DNA from: Sclerotiophoma versabilis
Lineage: Eukaryota; Ascomycota; Dothideomycetes; Pleosporales; Didymellaceae
NCBI GenBank assembly: GCA_012274445.1
Contig: JAAROD010000093.1
Location: 1,364,001-1,428,000 of the forward strand
Reading direction: 5' to 3'
DNA length: 64,000 bases
Positions 52,920 through 64,000 of this stretch are shown one piece after another. Position 1 is the first letter of the stretch, and every line of letters begins with the position of its first letter. Both the position numbers and the translations under genes were made by a program. The notes under the pieces were generated by a model, which searched no databases, was not told the DNA's origin, and saw nothing but the letters and a program-made list of their open reading frames with translations.

Positions 52920-54539
52920 ATGCACGACCTCAAACCACTGATTCTTCCCAAGCTTGTTGCTGCGCGCAAATCATCCAAAAGCTCCCTCGATATGACGACA
53001 GAGCCAACGTCCTCGGTCTACTCCTGTGCTGATTCTGGTTTCTATTCGGCTTCTGAATGCTCCACACCACCCACGCCAAGTCTCTACGCCCGAGGCCACT
53101 TTCGCTTTCCCAGCTCAGCTTCTTCGCTCTCATCAAGTCCGCCAACTCATGAGATTGCTGAAGCTCCCAATGCCTCTGGCAAGCTTCCCAAGCTGACTGA
53201 GGAGCCTGTCGAGCAGGAGTACCACTATGGTCCTGAAGACACCCACCGTTGCTCATGTAGGTTATATCACTGCTCTAACATGGTCGCAAGTACTCATGCA
53301 TTGTTAGGCGATACCGAGAACGGCCATGAGACCAACTGTGAGATTGCCAGAGCCTATGAATTTCAAGATGAGTACTTCCGGTCCGTGGATGCAGAGATCC
53401 GTATGGCCAAGCGTCGACGTTCCCTGGAGTCTTCAGCCAACAGCATTACCAACAAGATCGAACGCCGCTTTCCCTCTCTCTCGCGCAAAGTCAAAGAGCG
53501 CAAGAGGGCCTCGTCGAGCTTCACCAGGGTCTCTAGGAGTGAGACACCATCCCGTGTTCCGTCCACACGATCATCGTCAATCACCAGCTCCATTCGCCAT
53601 GTCGCCTCCTTTGATGTATCTCAACAGTACTCTCATGTTTCTACCCCTGCTCACAGCATTGAGCATCTCAGCGAAAGCCCGGCACCCATGGAGATCGATG
53701 TTGCCAAAGCTAATACCGCGGACATCGACATCGACCCTGAGCAGGTCGACGCTGAACGTTATGCAAGCACTCCTCTTCTGCCTCCTCTGCTGATGTGCCG
53801 GGACGACTTGCCAACATCGTCGCCCCTTCAGTCGCCCACAATTGCCAATACATCACACTCCAGTGTCCCAACGCCCCTGGGTACTCCACCCGTTCGCGCT
53901 TATCCTACGCCTACACTGTCAGCTAAGCCATCAATGGCGTCCATCAAGACATCACGCCCTGGATACACAATTTCCTCAGCCGATATTCCACCCATGATGT
54001 TGGCCGACCCTGACGACAAGTGGACTAATCTCCTTGGCCACGCGAACTTTACCATCCAGCCGGAACCCTACATTCCCCACCGCTGTGACGCAGCATCATT
54101 GCGCCAGCTTTTCGCTGACTGGGAGTCTGCTCGTTGCAACTACGCGAAGCATCAAGTTCGAACCGCTGAGCACTATGGCGTGACTTCCAAACACTTCACG
54201 CTCACTGAGCAGAAGTGGGCGGAAATTGACGCTGAGTGGAAGAAGAACCACGAACTAGCCACTTCGTATGTGGCCGCCCGAGGTGGGCTTTCGCCTGTCG
54301 AGCCTCTGTCGCCTGTCGAGCCGGCCCCTCTCAGCAAGATGCCTACGCTCAGCGATCCCAAGAGCGAGGGTAAATTTCCTAAGCTCGGCGACGAAGATGT
54401 TGTCGGCCCAATGGTCCAGATTGCATCACCGATGATGCTCAAGACCCCTTCCCGGAAGCGCGCATTTTTCAAATTCCTTAGCGACCTGCTCCCCGGTTCG
54501 CTGCTCGGCCGCTCTTCGGCCGGCGTTCGAGGCCACTAG
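52920..54539 (+). CDS. Ser/Pro-rich fungal protein, function unknown
   Basis: ATG at 52920 (CAACATGCACG). The frame is 539 codons uninterrupted. A likely 51-nt intron (53257-53307, GTAGGT...TTGTTAG) is in frame without stops, so the spliced product is 522 aa (HRCSC-DTENGHE) and the retained form adds 17 aa. Most of the protein is low-complexity Ser/Thr/Pro with possible SP/TP phosphorylation sites. A basic stretch (KIERRFPSLSRKVKERKRAS) may be a nuclear signal. One ordered-looking block lies at about residues 360-450 (LLGHANFTIQPEPYIPHRCD, LRQLFADWESARCNYAKHQV and onward to WAEIDAEWKKNHELA), probably helical. The C-terminus is basic and hydrophobic (KRAFFKFLSDLLPGSLLGR). No known domain was recognised. 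Confidence 0.8.
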   Translation: MHDLKPLILPKLVAARKSSKSSLDMTTEPTSSVYSCADSGFYSASECSTPPTPSLYARGHFRFPSSASSLSSSPPTHEIAEAPNASGKLPKLTEEPVEQEYHYGPEDTHRCSCRLYHCSNMVASTHALLGDTENGHETNCEIARAYEFQDEYFRSVDAEIRMAKRRRSLESSANSITNKIERRFPSLSRKVKERKRASSSFTRVSRSETPSRVPSTRSSSITSSIRHVASFDVSQQYSHVSTPAHSIEHLSESPAPMEIDVAKANTADIDIDPEQVDAERYASTPLLPPLLMCRDDLPTSSPLQSPTIANTSHSSVPTPLGTPPVRAYPTPTLSAKPSMASIKTSRPGYTISSADIPPMMLADPDDKWTNLLGHANFTIQPEPYIPHRCDAASLRQLFADWESARCNYAKHQVRTAEHYGVTSKHFTLTEQKWAEIDAEWKKNHELATSYVAARGGLSPVEPLSPVEPAPLSKMPTLSDPKSEGKFPKLGDEDVVGPMVQIASPMMLKTPSRKRAFFKFLSDLLPGSLLGRSSAGVRGH

Positions 54540-57500
54540 ACCCCGAAGTCGCAACCATTCTATCTTGTTTATATTGTCGTGCGATTATAACCCATTGCGA
54601 GGCGTTTGCAGCATCAACTGCTGCTAGGGTTTAACGATGTACGACTTGTATGACCATTTCACGGCCGAAACCATTCGCGCCACGACCGATCCTTATCACG
54701 AATTTCCTTTGTCATTTTACGAATTTAGAGAGGTCAACTCGTTCACAGTACAACGTTTGGTATCTGTGTACCCCTTCAGTGGGATCTTTGCGTAGTTGCA
54801 AGCGGGATTGGAGGCAATCAGTCTTGTTAAAAAAGCATATCACGACATGTTACACGCAGCGAGGCTCTTCAGCCGTTTGTTCTGCTCTTTTTGTTTCTTT
54901 CTGTTAATTCAAGAGACAGCTCTCTTGTCGACGGCTATACCCCATCTTCCTTAGTCTGGACCTGATGGTGGCAAGCGCAGTCGTGGGTCATACGGCGGTT
55001 GTGCTAATACCCAAATGAGCATCATGCTCCTTTCGAATATTTCAATGTATAACTCTAATGGGTGGACATGGGGCGGAGTCTGGCCATGGGATCTAATGAG
55101 TGGCAGGTGGGACGACTGGCTTTGTGTAGCTCAAGTATACAGGTGCAACGCAACGCACCTGGTCAAGTTGGTCGAGAGGCGACAACTCAGCCACCTCCAA
55201 TTGAAATGTTTACCATCATCACAACCTGTACCTGTCCCGCCTTCATACCCTTGACATCGTAGTTCTCGAGCATTACTTCGATCCTGACTGTGGTGAGCAC
55301 ATCTGCAATTGACGACGCTTGCATCATATGATGCACCTGTTACCTTTACCCTTACAGTACATCCGCAAAGTCTGTACTCACCACCTGTACGCCCTCATCC
55401 TGCATGCAAACCTCCACGCCCCAACACTCTACCCGCAACATCTTCTTGCGGCAACAACATATCACACTCACACCACCGCAGCCAGCCTGACAGGCTCCAG
55501 AAGCTTGCTTGAGGGTGCCATGTCTCTCCACATCTCCACTCTCGATCCCCACACATACATTTCAACCTCGAAAATCATCCCTGACAATCTCACGTCATGT
55601 GTCGAATCGACAAGGCTGGACTGAAAAAAGCGGGGCTGGTGAGATGGTACAAGGGCCTCGCTTGGCCAGTGACCAGCTTTTGGTGCTACGATGCTGTACT
55701 GCATTGGGTTGATGGCAGGCAAGCGTGACACAGGTGTTGCCTTGCTGTGCACTGAAGCGATTTGCGGCGCAACGGTTCAAAGCGGGAAGATCGTCATTAC
55801 GGGAAGACTGCAGATGGCCTTTGCCGGGGCTGTGTGGAATGTGACTTGAAGGTGTAATACCGCTAGGCATGTGGCTAGAATTGTATGTCGAGGTGCTAAG
55901 CTTGGTGCTGTCGGAGAGAAGGCCCTTTGTTTGATGGACTGTATTCGCTCAGTTCCTTCCAATACTTCGTTGCAGCCCTTGCACGCGTCACGCTCTGAAG
56001 TGAAAGGAGCAAGGCCAGTCATCGCATCTTACGGTGCATCGATCTCGGTAACATCTTGCATGTAGATGCGCCGGGATGCGTGACATGCTATTTCAGTCGC
56101 TAATCACGAATAGTGTGGAGCAGTGGAGTTTCCAAACTGCCCGTAGTGTCAGATGTATTCGGCACTGCGCTCTCGGGTTGTGCAGGTATGTCGTCTTCTA
56201 GCTCGTGCTGCCCTCCTATCAGCCTTCTAGTTCTTCACCGAAGCCACAGAAAGGCTGCTGCAGAAAACACTCGTATAAGCGTATGCGTTTTCTAGCCGCA
56301 TATGGGGATGGCACTTCTGACACCTGTCCAGTCGTTCCAGGTATACACTTCTTAATCCACTGCTCCACCGGTCCACCTCATCCACACCTTAGACTCTGCG
56401 AGCTGTTCTGCCGCTTCTTACCCGCTGTGCCACAACATAAATTTATACATCCTGTTACAACCACCACATTAGCCCAGCCCTCCGCCAGACTTAGCGCCTA
56501 TATCTTCTTCTGGGCGGCAAAATTATGTGCCATCCTTCGGCTCCACTGACCTGGATCGTGGTCAGCTGCGGGTGCAGACAAGGGCAGCTCAACCCCCCTC
56601 ACTACTCGGCAGACTGCATGATGCTGTGTCACCATTCTGAAACGCTGGAGCTGTAGGTAATCTGTAGGGCGGCAAGCGAGGTGGAGAAGCATGTGATAGT
56701 TGTGGCGTTTGCTTTTTTGCACTTCGGAGAGAGAGTGTGTGTGGGCTTGTGGGTGCCGAGCGGATGGAGAGTGAACGTGGGTCATGGGTTGGCGCGGTGG
56801 CTGACGCATACGGAAGAATCAGGAAGGAATAACGTCTGAAAGGATTACTCGCGGGGTGGCTTGCAGGTCCTTCTAAAAAAGAGTTTTCAGTTTCAAATCG
56901 AAGGCATGGGGTAAGATGATACTATACGGATCCCGATGGGTAGGCAGTACATCGTGATCGTGACGGTGGTTTCTTTCGCTTCAAATTCGTCGTTAAACGG
57001 TCTCCGCCTGAGGAACCTATAAATGACTAGGTTTATGAAGGGGGGGGGGCTCCCTATTACTTCGCTAATTCCTCAAGTATCAAATACTTTAGACGCTCAA
57101 CGCTTTCTGTAGACCGAAAAGCAGAAGGCACAGAGACCATGATGGTTCGTATCTCTTTCTTGTTGCGGTGATTCTGACAAGGTGTGAGAGAACCGACATC
57201 TTCTGGGCATTACTGCATCGTAGGTGTAGTTGTGATGTGGTGTTCGAACCCTCATTGACAGCCTCTTCAATCGTCTTCTTAGATGATCATGTAACGCGGC
57301 GGCAGTATATAATGTGGCAAAATAGTAGGCTTCTTCATTAAACTATATTAATTGGTCGATAGCAGAATCTCAGACCGAGCCTTGTTTGAAAGGCAAGATT
57401 GCCGCGGTGATGGTGATGCGCAGTGAGAACGACAGTGGTGGAGGAAGTAAAACTACCGACGTCATCGGTTCCATCAAACTGAGTATTCAGCTCGACGAGC

Positions 57501-58147
57501 AATTCCTGTCGAACATACCAACATCAAATTTCGAGCCATGAATCCTTTGAGAAGTTCTCCAACGGTGTTGATCCTCCTCGAAATCGCAGCACCCTTTTAC
57601 CCCGCTCGCTGCACTTTCCGCGTCTCGTCACTTTCAGGGCAGGCGCCTTCCCCAAGCTAGTAATCCGGCCATTGCTGTTTCCGCTTTGTAACCTCACCAC
57701 CGCTCCTGGCTATCCTTCTCCTCTTCCTCATGCAACCTGATCGCTTATCCAGCCATTTCAGAGCTTATGATGTGGGCCGCGAGACCTTGGCTCTTGGATA
57801 GACGAATGAAGACGGCCAGGGTGGGTCAAAGTGCGATAAAAAAGACCTGGGGTATGGGGGATGTGACTCGAAATCCGGGGAAAGTTGCATGCTCGTAACG
57901 ATGGAGCTCAGAACCGTCGGCTATCATGCCGGTTAACAGACGACGTTTACTCTGCGAGCCCCTCCTCCGTACCTTACAAAAGGTGTCGATCTCGCTGTAC
58001 CGGACTCTAGATAACTCTAAACGTTCCTTGCGCTCTAATTTCAAATTTGTCTGCTTATCATAACGCCTACGAAAATTCTCAAACCACTGCAGCCGTTGGG
58101 ACTGATAGGCCTCTTCAAAGGCCAGCATCTAGCAACCCTTACCAGCC
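54540..58147. other. 3.6-kb gene-poor tract upstream of the sugar transporter
   Basis: No gene could be supported. It contains a run of ten G (57040-57049) and a perfect 14-bp palindrome (55321-55334). CTGGGG (57847-57852) and CCGGGG (57875-57880) match the short CreA/Cre1 core SYGGRG and lie 270-300 bp before the transporter ATG. Such 6-mers occur often by chance. A 100-codon minus-strand frame at 57826-58128 is charged but unmatched. Confidence 0.4.
55321..55334. repeat. 14-bp perfect palindrome GCATCATATGATGC
   Basis: The sequence equals its own reverse complement. It lies in non-coding DNA with no neighbouring gene start within 700 bp. A binding site for a dimeric factor is possible but untested. 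Confidence 0.6.
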
Positions 58148-60078
58148 ATGCCTCGCAAGTACCTCGGAGGGTCTGGCGAAAGACTTACAGTATGGATTTC
58201 AATCGCAGCCTCAACTGTGCTGATGTATGTATGCAAAGTACAAGTAACAAGATAGCAATCATTGAAACTGACACGCAACAGCTTCTATGGATACGATCAG
58301 GTATACGATCCACTAGATAGAACTCAATGAAGCTGATAGGCGACAGGGCGTATTTGGGAACGTGATTATAGATGAGAATTTCCTCCACACGTTCAGCTAT
58401 CCGTCCGCGAATATGCAGGGTTTGTACACCTGAGACTCTTGCAAGCACATGTTCGCTGACAGCGTCACAGGAGTCATGACCTCGATATATAACATTGGCT
58501 GTTTCATTGGTGCCATGAGTACAGTTTGGACGGGTGACATACTCGGCCGTCCTCGTCAGATCTTGCTTGGTTCTACTGTTATTGGTATCGGCGCAATCAT
58601 ACAGACGTGCAGCTGGACTGTAGCAAGCATGATGGTGGGACGAATTGTTGCTGGACTTGGAACGGGCATGAATACTGCGACCGCCGGAGTCTGGCAGGCC
58701 GAGACAAGTAAGATGAATAGCAGAGGAAAGCTAGTCATTATACAAATGGGTAAGAGTGACATCCTAATCACTCCAAGCATACCACTGACATAGTCTGCTA
58801 GCCAACTGCATCACTGGGTTCAGCATTTCGAACTGGCTTACCCTCGGATTCTCGTTCGCGCCACGAGACATAGCATGGCGATTCCCACTTGCATTCCAAC
58901 TGTTCTTTACTTTCTGTATTTACGCCCTGTGCCCGTTCTTGCCAGACTCGCCTCGACTTCTCATACGCAAGGGCAAGCACAATGAAGCCCTAGAAGTCAT
59001 AGCTGCTCTGGAGGGTCACGGCGCAACTCCTGAGTCTCCGACAGTGATCACACAGTACAACATCATCAAGGATATCCTGGATCGTGAACATATGAACACG
59101 TACACTTGGTGGCAGTTGCTGAGTGGCAAGGGGCCAAATGGAGTTCTGAGACGCATGATCCTTGGTGCGTGGATGCAAGCCATGAATCAAGTGTCAGGCA
59201 TCAACGTTACTAGCTATTTCATGTCCTACATCTTTATCAACTCGTTGGGTATATCTGAGCTGTTGTCGAGGATCTTAGCTGCCGCTGGGTCTTTGGATTA
59301 CCTTCTGTTCGCCTGCCTGGCGTACTTTGTTATCGAGCGTTATGGAAGGCGCAAGGTGAGTATTTCTTTACAAGCTGCTGGACTGTGCTCAATTTATACA
59401 GGTCATGATGTGCTCTGCTGCTGCTTGTTCAATATGCTGGATCGTTATTGCAGCAGCTCAGGGTCAAACCGAAGCTGGCGGAGACTCCTATAAGCTTGGC
59501 ATAGTGGCGGTCGCTTTCTTCTTTGTATTTTTTGCCAGCTTCGGCATGGGTGTTCTTGGTGTACCATGGCTATACCCTACGGAGTGAGTCTTTAATTCTG
59601 AGACTACCTACTATACCAGCTGACACTGCTCCAGGATTAACGCACTCGAGATGCGAACAAAAGGCGCATCATTGGCAATGAGCACGAACTGTGAGTATCA
59701 GTCACGCTGATTGTGGCAAGACAGCTGACCTTGGAAGGGATTTGCAACTATGCTGTCGTCCAAGCTACACTGCCTGGTATTGAGAACCTTGGCTACAAGT
59801 TCTGGATTATCTGGGCTGTCATCTGCTTTGCTTTCGTTCCGATTACGTACTTCCTGTATCCAGAAACGGCAAACCGAACTTTGGAGGACATCGACCGCTT
59901 CTTCGAAACTCAGCCTGGCATCTTCATCCACAAGAACCGACTGGCAGTACAGTTGCACCGACCGGCCGAGTTCATCGAAGCGGACGCACGTATCGCAAGA
60001 GGAGAAGTTGGCAATATGGACGAAAAGAAGCGGCGCAGCGTCAGCACTGAGCGCGTTCAGACGAAGGAAGCTGTGTAG
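58148..60078 (+). CDS. MFS sugar porter (hexose/disaccharide transporter family)
   Basis: Eight exons: 58148-58224, 58282-58300, 58347-58419, 58471-58749, 58802-59355, 59402-59583, 59635-59690, 59738-60078. They give 526 aa. The first helix is assembled over a 19-nt exon (VLIFYGYDQGVFGNVI). Family marks are SIYNIGCFIGAMSTVWTGDILGRP (loop 2-3 G-RP motif), VGRIVAGLGTGMNTATAGVWQAE, FLPDSPRLLIRKGKHNEA and VIERYGRRK. WLYPTEINALEMRTKGAS, WICNYAVVQATLPGI and the C-terminal YPETANRTLEDIDRFFE complete the set. Twelve TM helices are expected at the plasma membrane. The substrate cannot be told from sequence alone. The hydrophilic C-terminus ends KKRRSVSTERVQTKEAV. Each inferred splice restores the expected family sequence. 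Confidence 0.92.
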
Positions 60079-61212
60079 TCCAACTTGGTGCCACTGGTGG
60101 ATGCTGCCCTCGGTGCGGTATTGTTGCACTTAAGTACTCGATAGCTGAAGTTCATTGTTGCTATTCATGGATTGAAGCCGCAGCTCGAATCCGGCCTTGA
60201 GGTTGAACGGACTGTCGTAGGACGCTTCGACAGATTTCGAACTTGTTTTCTTTCAAAAGAGAGCAGATCTCATTGCCACGTCTGGCATACCTTCAGGCTG
60301 TGTGTGAAAAAATTGTGTACATCAACCTCATCGTAGCAACTTGCAGCCATGTACACTGACACTCTAAGTGGTAGATCTCTAATATGCTTGACGTCGTGGA
60401 GACCACAGCTACAATCTGCAAGGATGATACCGGCGCACGGACATTTTAATTTGTTTCGTGTTTCCGTCGGCATCTCCACCTCGTCTCCACTTCACACATC
60501 CACTGCGCTCCTGGCCTCATCAACAACAACGCAACTACAAGAACGCCGCAATGCCGCATCCATGTCGGTGTTACCTAAGCCAAGTCTGTGCAAAGAGCAC
60601 AATTCTTGTCTTTGCAACTTGTCTCCCATGGTTGATGACTTTAGGTATCCCCACATACCAGTCGAAGGCTTGGCATAGATGACTGTTCTTTCCTGTCCAT
60701 CTCACAGATAGACGGCAGCATGTACTGCCGCTCTCGTATCCCTTGAGCGCGAAATCAGAATTACCAGCTAAGAGTAGTTCAGACTATTACATCACATCGC
60801 GTTCTTTCAGTAACTTCTCCATAACGATATTTAGAAGAAGCAACAACGAGAGTACGCCGCCGCTGTGGCTCATATTCAAAGTGTTTATCTCGGGTAGCTC
60901 TGCCGTTGATCCCGGCGTCCCCACTGGGCCGACACCGTCAGAGTGGAGACTACAATGTCTCAGATATCTGGGCAGGAACCAATACGACTTGATGCTGGTT
61001 AGGAAGGATCAAATCGGCGGAGTTGACAAGTCGTCAGCGTTCGACAAGACTTGGCCTATTTGCCCTGTGGAACCAGCGAAATTTCGGCGTCGCTATGCTT
61101 TGCTCATAAGGTCAACGATGCAGCTGTGATGCCCTCAGGATCTTGACAAGCCCGTCTCTTCTTCTGTCCATTTTCATCTTTCTTTGCAGCTGTGCTGCGT
61201 CCTCTCCTTACC
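60079..61212. other. Intergenic: sugar porter 3' / ferric reductase upstream
   Basis: About 1.1 kb. Frames at 60743-61129 and nearby have no recognisable motif. No iron-responsive GATA-type element pair was convincing. Confidence 0.4.
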
Positions 61213-63363
61213 ATGACTTTCAATTCAAGCAGCAATGCGCTAGCCGCACGAGCTCACATTCAGAGTGGAGAAGGCACCGCAATCCATTACTGGGGTTATG
61301 CGACTCGATATCTTCCATGCACCAACGATGCTGGGTCCTGCGAGTACCTCGATTCGGTATATGGGGATCATGAAAAATCGATGGTCTACACATTCATCAT
61401 GTGGGCAGTATTGGGTGTGGCATTACTCACGACAGTGCTCTCAAGACTCCTTCGGCCAAGCAAGAGAAACGGAGAAAGTTCTAGACAGGGCTCCTGTTAT
61501 CGCCTTGTCCGGTTTGCGTCTGCAACCATAAGACGATATCTTGTACCCGAATGCTCAAAAGTGTTTAGATATACAACTAGGTTGCAAGTTCTCATTTTTG
61601 TCATTCTTTGCGCCTACCTCACCGTATTCTCGTAAGTCAACATTACTGTCACTGCTCTCGATTCAGCAGCTCATGAACACCAAGTCTGGTAGGAATCACA
61701 TACAAGAGCTGGAAAACGCCCGTCAAAGGCACCGATCTGTACAACATCCGCAGCGGCATCGGTGGCTTTGCCGATCGCCTTGGTGCATTTGCGTTTGCCC
61801 TTACACCATTGACGATTGCGCTGTGTGCCCGCGACTCAGTACTGAGTTTGCTCACTGGTATTCCTTACCAGAGCTTCAACTTCCTGCACCGCTGGACGGG
61901 CAGAATCATTCTTATTCAGTCATTCATTCATTGCATCATTTGGACTATCGTCGAGGGACGCCTTTACCAGCCCCAGCCAACCGTTTATGTCGAGTGGATC
62001 AAACAAGAGTACATGATCTGGGGTATCATTGCGCAAAGCTTCATTACCTTCCTCTTCGTCTTCAGCCTGAGGCCTGTAATCCGCTGGACAGGCTATGAGT
62101 TTTTTCGCAGATCTCATTTCATAGTAGCGGTACTGTACATTGGCGGTAAGTCTTACAAAACGCAATAATACTACTGTTACACTGGCTGACAAACACAAAG
62201 CTTGCTGGGGCCATTGGAAGCAACTCTCTTGCTGGATGATAGCGTCGTTCGCCATCATGGGTTTAGACCTTGTCGCGCGTACAGTCCGCACCTTCCTCAT
62301 ACACTTCGGATACAAAGACGGAAGCAGTGGCTTTGGCTTTCGCTCCATTCCTGCCAAGATGGAGGTTCTCAAGGACCCAACAGGGACAATCATCCGCATG
62401 ACGTTCGCCCACAGTCATCAATCATGGGAACTTGGCCAGCATTTCTACCTCACTTTTCCGGCGCTTAGCATCTGGCAATCGCACCCCTTTACTCCAGCCT
62501 CAAATCCGAACGCTACCTCTTCAGTGCAATGCCACACCTACATCATCCGCGTCTGCAACGGCGAGACAAAAAAGCTGGCTGAACTTGCGGAAGCAGCTGC
62601 AAACCGCTACCCGCATGGAGACGACACGACGCCAGTCATTCTGCAAGGTTCATACGGCGGCTCAATCGTCAACGAGGAGGTTACAAACATTCTCGCCATA
62701 TCTGGCGGCACAGGCATCACATACACACTCCCCGTCATCACGGCCGCACTAGCAGACACATCGTCTGCGCGCAATATCGAGCTTGTCTGGACAATCCGCC
62801 ACCTCGAGAACCTGACCTGGATCAGCCGCGAACTCGCGTACCTGAAGTCCCAATTTGACCAAGTCCCCTCAAGAACACATTCCAGCGACGACGAAGCCAG
62901 GCTCGAGAAAGCCCCCATCGTGTCGGTGGAAACGAAGAAGCGCTTTCGAATTCGCATTTTTGTCACTAGACCGGATGCTAGCATGGTTGCAAGACAGCAA
63001 CGCCCTTCCCGCCCCCAGAGGCCAGAGGAGAAGAGCGAGGACGTTGGGTTTGACGACAAGCTGTCGCCTGTGTCATCGATTGAGAGCTGTGACTATGACA
63101 CGCAACTCGAGGACCTGATACAACAGGTTCCTAACTTCAGCATCACGTATCTAGACAACACGCGGCCAGATGTCAAGGGGTTGGTAGATGGGTTCATGGA
63201 TGGGACGGTGGAGAGAGGCAGGACACAGGTCATTGGTTCGGGGCCGCCAGAGCTAGGGACGCAAATCAGGGCTGCTGTTGCGGCGAAGAACGTGCCTGGC
63301 AATGTGTGGCGCGGGGATGAGAAAGGGGATGTGGAGTGCGTGTGGGACGATAGGATGGGTTGA
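61213..63363 (+). CDS. Ferric reductase transmembrane component (FRE/NOX superfamily)
   Basis: Three exons (61213-61631, 61685-62145, 62201-63363) with 53- and 55-nt introns give 680 aa. The first intron uses an AAG acceptor at 61684, as the nearer CAG would not keep the frame. The N-terminal part has an extracellular segment and a first TM (YTFIMWAVLGVALLTTVL). The ferric-reductase core follows, with heme-ligand histidines in FNFLHRWTGRIILIQSFIHC and RRSHFIVAVLYIG-ACWGHW. The cytoplasmic part has the FAD motif HPFTPAS, an NAD(P)-binding SGGTGITYTLP and a terminal GSGPPE. A hydrophilic insert (about residues 545-610) separates the NAD subdomains. Such enzymes move electrons across the plasma membrane to reduce Fe(III) or Cu(II) before uptake. 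No multicopper oxidase or iron permease gene is adjacent in the window. Confidence 0.93.
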
Positions 63364-63606
63364 GACGATGTACGTCTGGCGCGAGCTGTTCTAGTGCCCC
63401 CCAAAGAAGTATGTATAGTGTTATACATATAGCGCAAGACTACCTAACAAGGAGTCTACAAATGCTCTCATATGCCATGTACATCATGAATACTCCAATC
63501 CATGCTCACGTGAAGATTCGAACGCTGTTCCAACAGTGCGCCAAAGGCTCATAAACGCCATACCCAATAATCAACAATAAAAGCCACACTCCTATTCCTA
63601 TTCTTT

Positions 63607-64000
63607 TCATGGGTGCTCGTGCTCCGCCAAGCCCGTCGCCTCTTCCACTCGCTCCTGAATAAGATCAACCTGCTTGACTGGATGCAGAAGCACGGCAGGC
63701 AGACACATGCGGCCCTCGCCCGCAACTTCTTCCTCCTCACCACCGTCGTTGTCGACTTTATAACCCATCCACCTCTTCCACAGGTTCGGCGCGAAACCGG
63801 CGTGGTAGTACCATGTCGTACCGAGGAAGTTGTGCTGGCGCTCATCTGAGAAGACGGATAGCCTGGCACCGCCAGATGCGCCGTTTCGTCCGTTATTGAA
63901 TATGGCAGCGAGATATTGCGTGGGCCACTTGCGGTCGATGAAGACGGGGTGGGGTGCGTAGACGGCTTTCAAGCCATGATGCAGAGCGCAGGATCCGGGC
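63607..64000 (-). CDS. DUF3405-like protein, C-terminal fragment (N-terminus beyond window)
   Basis: An open minus-strand frame enters from the right edge and ends with TGA at 63607, giving 130 residues. It reads LHHGLKAVYAPHPVFIDRKW, PTQYLAAIFNNGRNGASGGA, FLGTTWYYHAGFAPNLWKRW and GRMCLPAVLLHPVKQVDLIQ in order. These segments resemble the C-terminal part of the fungal DUF3405 family, large secretory-pathway proteins of unknown role that look distantly like glycosyltransferases (from memory, not checked). An acidic insert (DNDGGEEEEVAGEG) precedes the conserved GRMCLP. It ends tail to tail with the ferric reductase gene, 243 bp apart. Confidence 0.65.
   Translation of the reverse strand, partial: PGSCALHHGLKAVYAPHPVFIDRKWPTQYLAAIFNNGRNGASGGARLSVFSDERQHNFLGTTWYYHAGFAPNLWKRWMGYKVDNDGGEEEEVAGEGRMCLPAVLLHPVKQVDLIQERVEEATGLAEHEHP

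Noticed and set aside
55140..55210. Possible tRNA-like stretch (GGTCAAGTTGGTCGAGAGGCG)
   Set aside because: No acceptor-stem pairing or T-loop GTTCRANNC at the right spacing was found.
57847..57880. CTGGGG and CCGGGG as CreA sites before the sugar porter
   Set aside because: The motif is degenerate and frequent; mentioned only as context.
57826..58128. 100-codon minus-strand frame diverging from the sugar porter
   Set aside because: It has a real ATG and is charged, but no homology, splice or promoter evidence supports a gene.

Overview
The window is chromosomal DNA from a filamentous ascomycete. Genes sit on both strands and carry short spliceosomal introns, mostly 45-60 nt, with GTRNGT donors and CAG/TAG acceptors. 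Intergenic gaps are long, and the housekeeping set is eukaryotic and fungal: MET6, CCP1, RPS23, ALG14, MRPL40, IMA1, NEM1, GCD7, KGD4, MED18 and a polynucleotide kinase. The general look of the proteins, such as the F-box, kelch and GH5 genes, suggests a Dothideomycete, probably Pleosporales. That placement is an inference and no species is claimed. No rRNA, tRNA, CRISPR array or intact transposon was found. All exon boundaries were read by eye from reading frame plus splice consensus. Layout, 1-36.6 kb: this part is gene-dense. In order it holds a kelch membrane protein cut by the left edge; a short-chain dehydrogenase diverging from methionine synthase; a multi-pass membrane protein; a branched-chain aminotransferase; a broken ankyrin gene; monothiol glutaredoxin; a coiled-coil protein; cytochrome c peroxidase; an F-box protein; an anion:cation symporter-type transporter; ALG14; mitochondrial ribosomal protein uL24m diverging from the inner nuclear membrane protein Ima1; a cluster of microsatellites; RPS23 diverging from a coiled-coil protein; NEM1 diverging from eIF2B-beta; a second ankyrin relic; and a GH5 glucanase pseudogene that has lost its catalytic nucleophile. 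Layout, 36.6-45.3 kb: this part is gene-poor. It holds one clear gene, a secreted double-psi beta-barrel protein with a Pro/Thr/Ala repeat linker, and one decayed locus that once encoded short repeated peptides. Layout, 45.3-64 kb: KGD4 diverging from MED18, a 10-exon polynucleotide kinase/phosphatase, a 3-kb gap, a Ser/Pro-rich fungal protein, a 3.6-kb gap, an 8-exon sugar porter, a ferric reductase, and a partial DUF3405-like gene at the right edge. How the genes relate: there is no sign of a biosynthetic cluster or a mobile island. The repeated pattern is housekeeping genes in divergent pairs sharing 330-920 bp of upstream DNA. The less ordinary content is relics: two ankyrin loci 23 kb apart with a shared signature, one broken by a 7-bp tandem duplication; a glucanase with at least two separate inactivating lesions; and a degenerate repeat-peptide locus. 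I did not find a convincing new biological system. The repeat-peptide relic is the one element I cannot match to a known family.
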